Below are positions 22,947 to 33,267 of a DNA stretch of 64,000 nucleotides, piece by piece; position 1 is the first letter of the stretch, and each line of letters opens with the position of its first letter. The translations under genes were made by a program, and so were the position numbers. The notes beneath the pieces are model-generated. The model was given only the letters and a program-made list of their open reading frames with translations, did not search any database and was not told the DNA's origin. The DNA comes from Phanerodontia chrysosporium. Lineage: Eukaryota; Basidiomycota; Agaricomycetes; Polyporales; Phanerochaetaceae. The stretch covers positions 868,001 through 932,000 of the forward strand of contig MJGA01000001.1 of assembly GCA_001910725.1 (NCBI GenBank). Direction: 5' to 3'.

Positions 22947-24157
22947 ATGTCCGTGCTCAGCGTCATCAAACCGCTTGCCTACCTTTCACTCCCGGTCTTC
23001 GCCTTGCATACCCTCTCGAACGTCTCTCCTGTCGCGCGATATTATGTTCGCCTTGGTGTATACCTCTCCACTCTGGGCATCGCCTCGATGTGGGGCATCC
23101 TGGTGGCGTTAGGGATGAACATCGTGGGCGAGACTTATAACGTCAACTATGTTGTCGCACGGAGCTTCTACAACATGGTCAACCGTGTCCTTGGGATCAA
23201 GGTGGTAGTGGAAGGGGAGGAACACCTAGATACGCGTCCAGCGGTCCTGGTGGGCAATCACCAGAGCATGCTCGATATAATTTACCTGGGCAGGTGCGTT
23301 GAGTTGCGCGATGACCATCGATCACTTGTTGACGCGACTAGGGCAGGATATTCCCGAAACGCGCATCTATCATGGCAAAGAAAGAGGTGCAATGGATGCC
23401 TCTGCTCGGGTGGTGGATGTCTCTTTCCGGCGCAGTCTTTGTCGACCGCGGCAACAGCGCAAAAGCTATTCGATCCTTGACTGCTGCTGGCGAGACGATC
23501 AAGTCGAGGCACACGTCGCTTTGGATGTTCCCTGAGGGGACACGTTCGATGCGCGAACATCATGATATGCTTCCTTTCAAGAAAGGCGCGTTCCACGTCG
23601 CTGTCGAGGCCGGCATCCCGATTGTACCGGTGGTATGCGAGAACTATTGGCGGCTGTACAGGAAGGGAGTCTTCGAGAGTGGTACCATTAAAGTTAAGGG
23701 TACGCCAACGGCTGCCAGTACTTGACCATAAGCTGACCAACGCACAGTACTTCCTCCTGTTCCAACCACTGGCTTGACCGCTGCCGACGTGACTGCTCTT
23801 TCCGTACGTGTTCGCGAGATGATGGTGGAAGCGTTGCGCGAAATATCTGTACCTGTTGCAACTGCCTCTTCCGCACCATCTGAGAAGTCACCCCTCCCGG
23901 AGGCTCCATCACAGATGACTGCTGAATCCCAACCGCAAGAGAAAGAGCCGCTGTCGGTACTCCCATCCCCTGCCTCTGTCACTGAGGCAGGCCCCGACGC
24001 TACATCCCCCCTGTCAGACTCGAGGTCGGAAAGCCGCGCATCAACAAACGTCTCCGAAGAGTTCTCTGCACCGTCAAGCCGTCAGGAGGGTAGCGAGGCT
24101 GGTGTGGAGACGGAGGAGGACGAGGGAATGGTCTTGGTTGGACGCCCTGGGCAATAA
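22947..24157 (+). CDS. 1-acyl-sn-glycerol-3-phosphate acyltransferase (Slc1/AGPAT type)
   Basis: Predicted ER or lipid-droplet enzyme that acylates lysophosphatidate to phosphatidate in glycerolipid synthesis. The start at 22947 gives two N-terminal hydrophobic segments (to about residue 60). The PlsC domain follows: block I NHQSMLD (the catalytic NHx4D), block II around FVDRGNSAKAI, block III FPEGTR, and block IV VEAGIPIVPV. An intron at about 23296-23351 splits after LGR and joins to IFPKRASIMAKKEVQWMP; a second one near 23701-23746 joins VKV to LPPVPTTGLTAADV. The C-terminal 110 or so residues after the domain are disordered, rich in Ser, Pro and Glu, ending MVLVGRPGQ at a stop at 24155-24157. 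The core is of the usual length; the tail is an extension. Confidence 0.93.
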
Positions 24158-24372
24158 CTGTCTCGTTCACCCTATCTCCAGTCCGCGGTGTTTTACGCCC
24201 CTATATTTTGCCTACAAATAGTCACAATTGTCTTCTAGGACGATCTGCGCGTGCCGAAAGGTTATTCCACTTGCAGATTGGTGCAGTATCCAGCTTGACT
24301 TGCGTATTCCATATGTCGCATGGCTCCAATTGACGTTTGGGCACGTGGGTAGCGCGCGCTGCTCCGACCACG

Positions 24373-24392
24373 ACTCTCTCTCTATCTCTCTC
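24373..24392 (+). repeat. CT-rich tract
   Basis: A nearly pure CT-dinucleotide run interrupted by one A lies about 65-80 bases before the Rai1 start codon. Pyrimidine tracts are common just upstream of fungal transcription starts and may mark the core promoter. Confidence 0.6.
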
Positions 24393-24454
24393 TACTCCAA
24401 CACCTACGAAGTGGAAGTTCGGTGCAACGCAATGATCAGTTGTATGCTCTGACC

Positions 24455-25968
24455 ATGAATACCCCAACAAGCTTGACTCAGGCTGTTGCAGCGCGTATTG
24501 GGCCTCGTGCTGCTGTGCTTCCTGCACACCTCGGGAATGTGGTACGGTCCTCACGGTGGGAATCGATAGTAGGTGATGCATGATGCCCTGCGAGTTATTC
24601 AGAACTGCTCAATTGCTGCTGACAGACGTCTCCGCAATTCACCTCCCCTGTGCCTATTGACTTGACACCGGTAGAGCACATAGCCTACTTCTCGTGGGAC
24701 GCGCCATACGATACAATACGCTACGACCTCTCTAACCTTGGCAAATTTGGGAAGCCGGCCCTGGATGCGTATTTGTTGGAAGGACGAGACGCGTTTCTGA
24801 AGTTCAACAGGACGAACCGCGTCGTGGGCCACCCAAGACCATTGAGCCACGTCGTTCAAGCATGCCAAGCTATGGGCAGCGGGCAGGATGTCAAGGACGC
24901 TGACGTGGTTACCTGGAGAGGGGTGCTCAAGGAGTATGTGGCCGTCTAGCATGTGTTCACTTCCGTGTTGACGGAACATACATAGTCTCATGGTCGGGCG
25001 ACAGACTCAGCTACGCTTCTCGTTCGAGCACGGGACGCTCTACCTCAACCAAGTAGATAGGTACATGCACAAGTAGGTGAACTAATTGTGCGACACGTAC
25101 AACATACCGACTTTTGGTTGTCAGGGTGCTACGCGGGCAACTTCATAGTGGATATCATGGGTGAAGTTCATCGCGACTCACGTTCTTTCCTTCCCGTTGA
25201 CTTTTCACGCAGGTATACGTTCGAGAACCTCTGTGACGAGGAAGTAGAGGCAATACCTAGCTTGTACGAATGGGTCTGCGTATGCTCCCGTTCACTCGGT
25301 GATCTTCGTCTGGTATTTGGAGCAGAAGTTGACTGCGTCAACGGTACGCACAGCGACCATTCAGTTTCCGTGATATGCGACAACTGAGTTGACGGCCTTT
25401 AGGAGAGTATGACGGCACGTCCCGGAGGCTCGTCGAACTGAAGACTCGGAGCAGGCTGAGGCGATTTGGCAGAAGGTGCGTCTCAGTCGGTGCCACACAT
25501 TAAGGAACGGTATCTCATTCGTGTGTACTATATCTGCTGTCACCCAGAAAACGACTATGGTTTGTTCAATCTTACCTTGCCGGCGTCCCCAATCTATATG
25601 TAGGCCTTCGCAACTCCGCGTTCCAGCTGAAGGAAGCCACATGGGTCCCGTTGGGAGACCTGCTGCCAAGCCAGGACATCATGCATATGATGCACACCAG
25701 ACTCTACTCGATCCTCTTCGATCTGCGTGCTTTCTGTCTATCTCGTGCACACATCAGTGCCACCGCCCCGAGGGAAGTTTGGACAGTAGTGGCCAAGAAC
25801 GGCACCGTCACGCGACCGGTCTTCGAGGGCTATTCATCTATCCTCAAGCCACAGGCGACTCATGGCCAAATCCACTGTCCTACAAGACATAGCTCAGACA
25901 CAACAGAGAGACAATTCGTTCAACCGCCTATGACGCCTGCCGTCATCAAGGGACGTGTACACCAATGA
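24455..25968 (+). CDS. RAI1: Rai1/DXO family decapping nuclease
   Basis: Predicted nuclear 5'-end quality-control enzyme that removes incomplete or non-canonical caps and assists the 5'-3' exonuclease Rat1. The start at 24455 is followed by an intron and TSPVPIDLTPVEHIAYFSWD. Family blocks in order: WDAPYDTIRYDLSNLGKFGK, DVVTWRGVLKDLMVGR, LRFSFEHGTLYLNQ, the helix around YTFENLC, the metal-binding GAEVDC (family GGEVDC) near 25320, and the ELKT motif near 25437. WFVQSYLAGVPNLYVGLRN then covers the segment that contacts substrate in this family. Introns at about 24542-24626, 24931-24985, 25075-25124, 25160-25212, 25345-25402 and 25473-25547 join in frame. The second Gly of GGEVDC is Ala here. 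Length is about 400 residues, normal for fungal Rai1. Stop at 25966-25968. Confidence 0.88.
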
Positions 25969-26259
25969 CCGATTGGATTGTACTGTAGAACACGTTGTAT
26001 ACCGATTATCTGGCGGAAATCATGGACTTGTGATACTATGACTGATGTGCACAATCTCGCATTCGTACCTTTGTTCCCTCTTTTGCACAATACAATGGTC
26101 ATCCTCCGTCCACGAGCTGTATAATTGTCCTGGAAGACGACCACGCGCAGCACATTGCGTGTAAGTCGGACATTGTGACCTTCATAACCGCCAGCCTTGC
26201 TCAGACACCTGAAACCCTCAGCGTCCGGTCTCGGCATCGACGCCAGCGATCCCCACAAC

Positions 26260-27015
26260 ATGCACGACCCACAGTCACCTCGTCGCTCTCCTCGCTGCAA
26301 AAAATGTCTTCAGCCCCGCAAGGGACATCCTCGGACTGGCTGTCCAAACTGGGATCGAACCGATTCCGGACCAGGGGCAGAACAGAGAGCGAGCGACCTT
26401 ACGCAGTCTCATCGTGTCGACGCGGACAGCAGGCTCGCCCAACGTCGTAGACGGACATCGGCACAGCCCACACCGCCCCAGCCTACACATCACACTGGGA
26501 CCACTGAACCTGTTCGGGGCCCTGGCCAAACTCTCGTGCTGGACAACGAGAAAGACTCGCTAACTCGCAAAGTAGAACGATGGCTGAAGAGCGTACCAAG
26601 CGACCCAGGGGAGCTCGAACCAAGTTCCCCTAGGGTGAAGTACGAAGAAATGGAGGAGACTATCACAGGCCATTCGCGACAGCCGAGACCGCTCTCGCGG
26701 ACGATGAGCATGGAGGAGAGGCTCAGCTTCCTAGAAAGGCTGAAGCAGAACACGAAGCACACAGCCCAGGTGTTTATCATGAACCGAGAGGATGCAGAAG
26801 CAGCACTAGTCGAGGCCCAGAGGCAGGGCTTTCACGGTGGTGTACACACGCCCTCACCAACCGGTGACACAGTTCTAGTGCTGGGAATGGTCAGGGAGGC
26901 TGTGGATGCGTTGCTCGAGACAGTGAGGGCTGAGCGAGGGTCGCCAATGAAGAACTGTGTGGCGGGAGCAGTTGTCGGTGCGGCAGCGATGTTTGCAGGC
27001 TTAGCATACACATAG
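26260..27015 (+). CDS. Uncharacterised tail-anchored protein with CCHC-like knuckle (copy B)
   Basis: Frame of 251 residues; function unknown. The start at 26260 is the first ATG; the frame is open about 60 bases further upstream without one. The N-terminus has C-x2-C-x6-H-x4-C followed by Pro (CKKCLQPRKGHPRTGC), close to a zinc knuckle. A basic, Ser/Pro/Thr-rich linker follows. The ordered part (about residues 150-225) has EERLSFLERLKQNTKHTAQV, then NREDAEAALVEAQRQGFHGG, then a VLVLGMVREAVDALLETV helix. The last 20 residues are small and hydrophobic (Ala/Gly/Val-rich), likely a C-terminal membrane anchor. Order and spacing match copy A at 18462. The upstream Rai1 gene is on the same strand (about 290 bases away). 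Confidence 0.75.
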   Translation: MHDPQSPRRSPRCKKCLQPRKGHPRTGCPNWDRTDSGPGAEQRASDLTQSHRVDADSRLAQRRRRTSAQPTPPQPTHHTGTTEPVRGPGQTLVLDNEKDSLTRKVERWLKSVPSDPGELEPSSPRVKYEEMEETITGHSRQPRPLSRTMSMEERLSFLERLKQNTKHTAQVFIMNREDAEAALVEAQRQGFHGGVHTPSPTGDTVLVLGMVREAVDALLETVRAERGSPMKNCVAGAVVGAAAMFAGLAYT

Positions 27016-27263
27016 GACACTTTCGGGACGACAGCATGTACTTCCTAATGTCATTTTCTCGTTTTATGCAGTCAGTACAGGATGCGATTCGCGATGACGG
27101 ATAGCAGGATGATGGGCAGAGGCATGCTTGCACTGCCATGCGCGCGTTGTCACGGTCATGGGTGGCCTGGGATGCCGCTTTTTTGTTCTTCTGCATGCCT
27201 TGCTTCCCCAGACAGTCGTTACTGCGCTCCGGTTTCACAAACGTCTCTTGAATACACTCTCAT

Positions 27264-29846
27264 ATGTCCGAAGGTCACGATCCCTACATCCCCTCGATCC
27301 CGGAGGTCGACCAACACGGAGGCGATGACTTGCCAACATACGAAGACTTGATTTCGCAGCATGGCCCTAATTCGAGGTGCGTTTCGCTCGACGCTCGTGT
27401 GCTCAATCTGATGCGTTGCTCTTAAACCGTTCCTGATCCAGGTTCGGCCGCTGGAAAGCATGGATAGAGAAGCGGTTCGTGCTCGCGCTGCCGTAGGGCA
27501 TACATCCACTGATCGTTGCCTATGCAGAGCAGCAGAGCGTTATGCAGACCTGACACCAGAGCAGCTCGAGCGTCGTCGTCAGAAGGGCTGGGGAGAAGGT
27601 GTGAGTTCGCCCTGTCCCTCCGCCTCGCGGGCGACATTGACATCATCGTGCCCTGTAGACTCAAGACCGTAGCAGCCAAGCCCAGCCCTCTACAGGCTCT
27701 AGCACCGCTCGTCCTGGCCTTCAACTGCAGATACGAACAGACCTCTCTGAACCTATAACACCTCCGGGGCCTCCGCCAGAGCCAGAGCCTCCACAGCCGT
27801 CTGTAGGCGAGGTTCTCTCCCCTACGCGGTTGCAGCTGCACCACTTCGGCTCGCGGTTTCTGCCACACACAACGTCGCGAATCCGATGTCTGCTACCAAT
27901 CCTTGGAGATACCATGCTGCTCATCGGCCATGACGACGGTCTCTCCGTCTTAAACATGTTCCCGAAAGCATGGTCGGACGAGGGCTTGACGGAGCGAGGT
28001 CCTAATGATGCAGTCACATACCATGTTTTGTCCGGTGAATGGTGCGTGCATTGTATCTTTGGCATTTTGCAGTCACTCAGTCAACCGAGCAGCTTCCACC
28101 AGATGAGCCTTTTGGAAGCCGAAAGCACCGGAGATGGCAAACCTCAGGGTGTTGTCCTTGCGCTGGTCGGCCCAGCGAATGAATCCTCAAGCGGTCAGGA
28201 CGGCATCAAGTCCATCAGGATGTACAACCTTGGAAGCTTGGTCAGTCTGGCGAAATGGGCTGCGGTCCAGCAGGTAGGATACTTCCCAATGCCTCTATGC
28301 TCGTACGATTGTCTCAATGAGACCTCTGCATAGCCAGGCGCGCTCCCGTTGCAGCTGGGGGCTGCGGACGGCAAGGGTTCGCATAGCCGACATCACAAGT
28401 CCAAGCAGAGTCTAGCACGAGGCTTGAAGCACCTGCGCTTGGACTCGCCCATACACCCATCCTCGCGCAGCCGAAATCTTAACTCTGCTTATCCATCTGC
28501 TGGTATATCGCCTAGCATTCATTCCAAACTGCCTGGCAGGAGTTCATCCGGCGATTCAGTGGTCAGCGTGGACTCATCCTGGGACGTCGTCGAAGACTAT
28601 CCGTTACGCTGGGCTACCGACTACGTCCCTCTTGCCCCTCCTGGAACCAGGATATACGGAACATCAGTCCACTGTTATGACATGTGGCGAGATCCCCACG
28701 AACGCAACAGGGGCGTCGCATATCTGGCCATTGTCGTCAAGAGTAACATCCTGTTATACCACGCTCCGAAAGGAGAGAGAGCCTTTCGCTTTGTAAAGGT
28801 GGGATATCTCGATACTACGAATCTTTCATAAGCTAATGCAAACGTACCAGGAATTCTATACCCCCATCACAGCACGCAGCATTACGTTTGTCCAACAGAC
28901 CGTTCACGATTCAATGTCTCGCAGTCCTTCCGACGTTACGCCTCGAACTCGGCATGGCGGTAGCTCAGGCCCTACTCGCCACCTAAAGGGTATGTCCGTG
29001 GGTGGTGTGACCCCATTCTACCCTACGCAGCTCAGCCTGTTTGCGACCTTCGAGAAGAAAGCGGGTCTCATCCGGATAGCCGACGCTGCTGTCACTGAAG
29101 TTGAGCTCTTCGAAGATGGAGTCAGCCACGTCCACGGGCTACTACTCGCCTCGAATAGTTCGGTCGCACTCGCCAGACGTTCACGTGCATCGTGGGATGG
29201 CAAGGGCTTCGTAAAGGACACGAAGAGCGCGTGGATCCCGCCCTGCAAGGTTGATTTCTTCGAGCCTCAGCTTGGACGCTCTCTCGCGCAGAGCATGTAC
29301 ATCCTCACGCGTGGCAAGCAGTCCCATATCATGCCCCATCCCTTACCGTCGAACATGGCTCAGCTGCCTCCGTACCGAATTTTGCATTGGTCAAGTCCGC
29401 CGAACAACGTGACGGCGCGTATTAGCCGACCCGAGGACGGCTCACAGCCCGTCATACACATCGTCGCGTTCGGCGACGACGGCATCGAGGTGCAAGAGCT
29501 CCTCCTGTCGCGCCTCTCCCAGCGAGATGGGAGGGGCCGAGAGGACGAGCCTGTGCGCGCGCAGGCGGACTTTGGCGGTACGGAAGCGGGCTTCCTCGTC
29601 GCCGGTGGCCACTGGCACAGACCGTTCGGCTCGAGCTTCGTGCACACCCCGCAGCGCAACGACCCGGACGCCGACTCTGACTCTGATCTTTCACCTGAAG
29701 AGCTTGCGGACGCGATGTACGCAGAACAAGGCATTTATGGTTGGGTGCGCAAGGGTACTGAGGATTGGAGGATCGTGTGGTTGGGAGGTGACGGAGGTAG
29801 CCAGCGGGAGGGGCGTAATGGGAAGGAAAGATCTATGCTAGGATAA
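27264..29846 (+). CDS. Hypothetical protein with CNH-like / beta-propeller-like region
   Basis: Multi-exon protein of about 760 residues. The start at 27264 gives a short acidic lead with DDLPTYEDLISQHGPNSR, then RFGRWKAWIEKRAAERYADL, a segment I associate with basidiomycete proteins of unknown role. After a Pro-rich linker, SRIRCLLPILGDTMLLIGHDDGLSVL resembles the opening of a citron-homology (CNH) domain, a propeller found in kinase and Rho-GEF regulators. Further propeller-like strands include VAYLAIVVKSNILLYHAP and ATFEKKAGLIRIADAAV. The C-terminus has an acidic patch (DPDADSDSDLSPEEL) and ends EDWRIVWLGG plus a Gly/Arg-rich tail. Introns (about 27377-27441, 27474-27529, 27603-27660, 28041-28100, 28274-28333, 28799-28850) join in frame. 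CNH assignment is tentative. Convergent with the TRP-like gene, 148 bases apart. Confidence 0.6.
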
Positions 29847-29994
29847 TACAAGACGTGGAATCCAATATCGAGAGCAGGTAGTAGCGCCACAGATGACGAT
29901 GGAAAGCTATGATCTTACAGATGTACCATAAGGTAGTCCATGGTCCGTGAAATTAATTTAACTAAGGTAACGAAGAGGAGGCGGTCACGTTTTG

Positions 29995-32900
29995 TCATGA
30001 CTCTGCGTTGTTTCCTCGTATCACCGTGAAGGAGCGAGGCTCAGAGGCCTCAGCTGTCGACGGACCCGCGTTGTTATTCGCGGTACCCGGCCGTGACTTG
30101 CGCACGACGACGAACGAGCGGCTGGCCTCTGGTTCGCTGGCGGACGGCAGCTCGGGCTCTGGGTCCAGTTCACTCGGCCGCCGGTTCCTGCGGAGGCCGA
30201 ACCACTTCTTCTTGGGCTGCGCGGCCTCGCTGTCCTCCTCGTCTTCCACCTGCCCGATGATGCCCTGCGACGGGCGTATCTCCGAGAGGTTGATGAGCGC
30301 GGACGCGTCCTCGATGATAGCCGTCTGCGACTTCGTTCGTACATGTGCGGGAGGCATGGCGCCTGGCGGGAGGCTGACGTCGGCCTGCTTCGCCACCGTG
30401 GCGCTCGAGATCGATGGCGTGGGCGGCGGGGAGTAGTCATACGACGGACCCTGCAGATGACTCGATCCCGCGTTCCGCTCAGACGAACGGAACGTCTGGT
30501 TCGAGCCACGGAAGGAGTTGGACGTGATCGCGTACGGCGAGTCGTAATGCGCCCTGCCACCTCCCACTCGCGTAAAGCCAGACTTGGGAGGCTCAGGCGA
30601 TGGCTGTTCGTCCACCTGGTTGTATCCCGGCCGAGGGAAGGGTTGCCAGGCACCCATGATGAAGCCCGTCTCGTCATCGCTTTCCTCCTTGTAAGGTTGG
30701 AGGGCATGCTCTGGCCGAAGTACGGACGGGGGCCCCGACGGTGTTGGTGTCACGTCCTTGAACGCCGGGCTGGGGCGTTTCAATGGGAGCGTCGCAGGCT
30801 GTGGTTCCTGGCGGCGCCGATCGCGGCGGTGGCGGCGTCCCGAGCTACAGCAGCCTACAAGCCCGAGAACGCCTAAGAGGCCACTGTCCACGACGTGCCT
30901 AGATTCGTGGAATCCGACGCCTCCGAAGATACGAATCACGGCTTCGACGAGCTTCACTATCAGCATCAGGACAAATGCTAGATAGATCAGGCCGAGGATA
31001 AACAAGATAGCGTAAGCCACCCATTGCGCGGCTCCGGAGCCCACAGAGACCTACAATCAACGTGCCAGCGTTAGCAATGGAATGGAAACAGAGTAAGACT
31101 TTGATACGAACGATTGGGGTGAGAATGACCAGCAGCACCGCTATGACTATCCGTGCGACACAGAACAGGAAGCTTATGAGTCCCATGCTGGCTCCATGGC
31201 CCCACGGAAGCCATACGCTAGTTCCGAGGGCAGAGATAACCTCTACAACCAGGATCACGATGGCTTGGGCAGTTCCGCTGTGCTGGCCGCATCCGATTGT
31301 CACCCCGAATGCAAGGTTCGTGGCAAAAAGAAGACACGCGAAGAGTTGCGAACCGTGCCTGTAATGATTGTACAGAGGTCCAAGTGACAGCAGGGTCCAT
31401 GTTTCGTCGTAGAGTTTGGTGGTGTTTGTGAACGTGAGACGGACGATCAGGGCTATGGGCAACAGGACCGACAAGACGCTGAACGAGATGGCGGCGAGGA
31501 TTATTGACGCTAGGGATGCCCGGGAACGGTCGAGTGTCATTTGGTAACATGAGAAGATGGTGACGGGAAGATGAAACAGGATAAGGATGCGGACGAGATT
31601 GCCCTGTAAGACGCTGCCGTGGAAGGACACGAAACTAGAGCGTAGCCGCCACCACGGACGCCCTGGGAAGCGCGAGGTCGTGCGGAACAGCCCATGTCCG
31701 CTGGACGACCGGTTCTCCTCTGAGCTTTGCAGCTGTGCGATCCCGTCGAGCATGTCTTTGCTAGCCGAGGAGTACCGCGGGCTCCGACTGCCCGTGAGAG
31801 GAGGCGTGGTGTGGTTGATGCTGCCCATGATGAGAGAGGCTATCCAGTCAAGTCCCCATACAGCCAGGCTTAACACGATGGTCGCGGCTACGATCGCAAG
31901 GAAGATTGACAAACAGATGCCGAACAAGTCTTGCGGGCGCAGACCGACGGAATAGGCGAAGGACTCGATGCCGTAAGAGGCGTCCTGGGGCAGCTGGAAG
32001 AGAAAGTTCGGTGCAGTGCTGTTGATGTATATGACAGAGTTAGGATCATTGACCTGGTCAGCGAAGTCGCTGGGTGGGGTGAAGGCAGGAACGGCCAATG
32101 GATTCCAACGAGTGTCGGCTGACCCCTGAGTGAGAGTGACATCTAAATCGGCTTAGCACGGCGACTGTCGATCAGCAGATGTGGCACATACTATAGCTTA
32201 GGGTTGACCAGGCTGTCTGAGAGAGGATGGGATCTGGCAGTTGGTTAGCATAGGTCCAATATGCGCCTGACGGTTGCTCACAGATGAAAGCCGGCCATTG
32301 GACGGCCACCATGGCTAGCGCAGCGCACCATTGCGTGTGGAAGACAATGTCTCGTAGCGACGGCGTGCCTGTGGAAGACATGGAAAGCAACTATCAGTAT
32401 TCTGTCAGACACAAGGGCCGCATACACCCACAGAATCTCATGAGCGCAGGAGATGTGGCGAGCCGTTCACCACTGATCGCGCTTGCCAGAATGAATCCCG
32501 CGCTCTCTACCCGCGCCCACAGCCCACGGCCATTCCGCGTGGATCCCCGTCCCCATGCGGACGCTAGTCGTGCGAGGCCGACAAGCAGCCAGTATGCAAT
32601 GGCGAGTGCCACAGTGCACCAGAAGATGATCTGGGCATCCCCATAGACAGGGTCGAGCGAATTGGGCTGCAGGATGGTGGTGTTGAGATCCAGACACAGC
32701 AACTCGTGTTTGAAGGGGTCGAGTGCGCGAAGACGAGTATCAAATGTCGCCAAAGCATAGGACTTGCTCAGCCGAATGGAGCTGGAGAGCGCGAAGGGCC
32801 CGGGGCTGAACGGACAGTACGAGCTGACATTCGGCAGCGGCGACGGTGGCCGCAAGGTCGAACAGAAAAACGAGTTGTTATTCCATACGTCAAATGTGAG

Positions 32901-33267
32901 CATAGACGTCGTGGTAAACAGGGTGGCTGCAGAAACGCATGTTGAGCTCGGTAAGGTGCCAACCGCGACAGGACTCACTGGCGACGGCATCACTGCCATT
33001 TGAGGCCTCCTGTATCTCCTGAGGGGTGGTGCCAAACAGAGTGATGTTTATGTGGGCATTCCCAGAGGGGTCAGGGATGTATTGTGCGTATACATTTGAA
33101 ACAGAGAGCTTCTGGTCGGTGCTGCTATCAGAGAAGCAGTCCGAATACTGAAGAGGGGCGGGCTGGGCTAGGGTGCCGACGAGGACAGACAGAGAGAGCA
33201 AGAGGGAGAAGAACATTTGTGCAAACGCATTCCGCGACCGTCGAGCATGCCAAGGGTGCCTTGCCAT
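29995..33267 (-). CDS. TRP-like ion channel / flavin-carrier (FLC/Pkd2) family membrane protein
   Basis: Predicted multi-pass protein of about 1,000 residues. In yeasts this family serves ER/Golgi calcium and flavin transport or Pkd2-like signalling. The start (complement of 33265-33267) gives a short basic lead and a signal-peptide core (MFFSLLLSLSVLVGTLAQ). The luminal ML-like domain follows: LQYSDCFSD, then ALDPFKHELLCLDLNTTILQ. About nine hydrophobic spans lie between 32620 and 30930, including IFWCTVALAIAYWLLVGLA, PQDLFGICLSIFLAIVAATI, and GAAQWVAYAILFILGLIYLA. The C-terminal 270 or so residues are cytosolic and disordered, rich in Ser, Pro and Arg. Introns near 33000-32950, 32460-32370, 32260-32140 and 31120-31050 are inferred from frame changes. 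Stop at 29995-29997. A start at the Met just before the signal core is possible. Confidence 0.85.
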
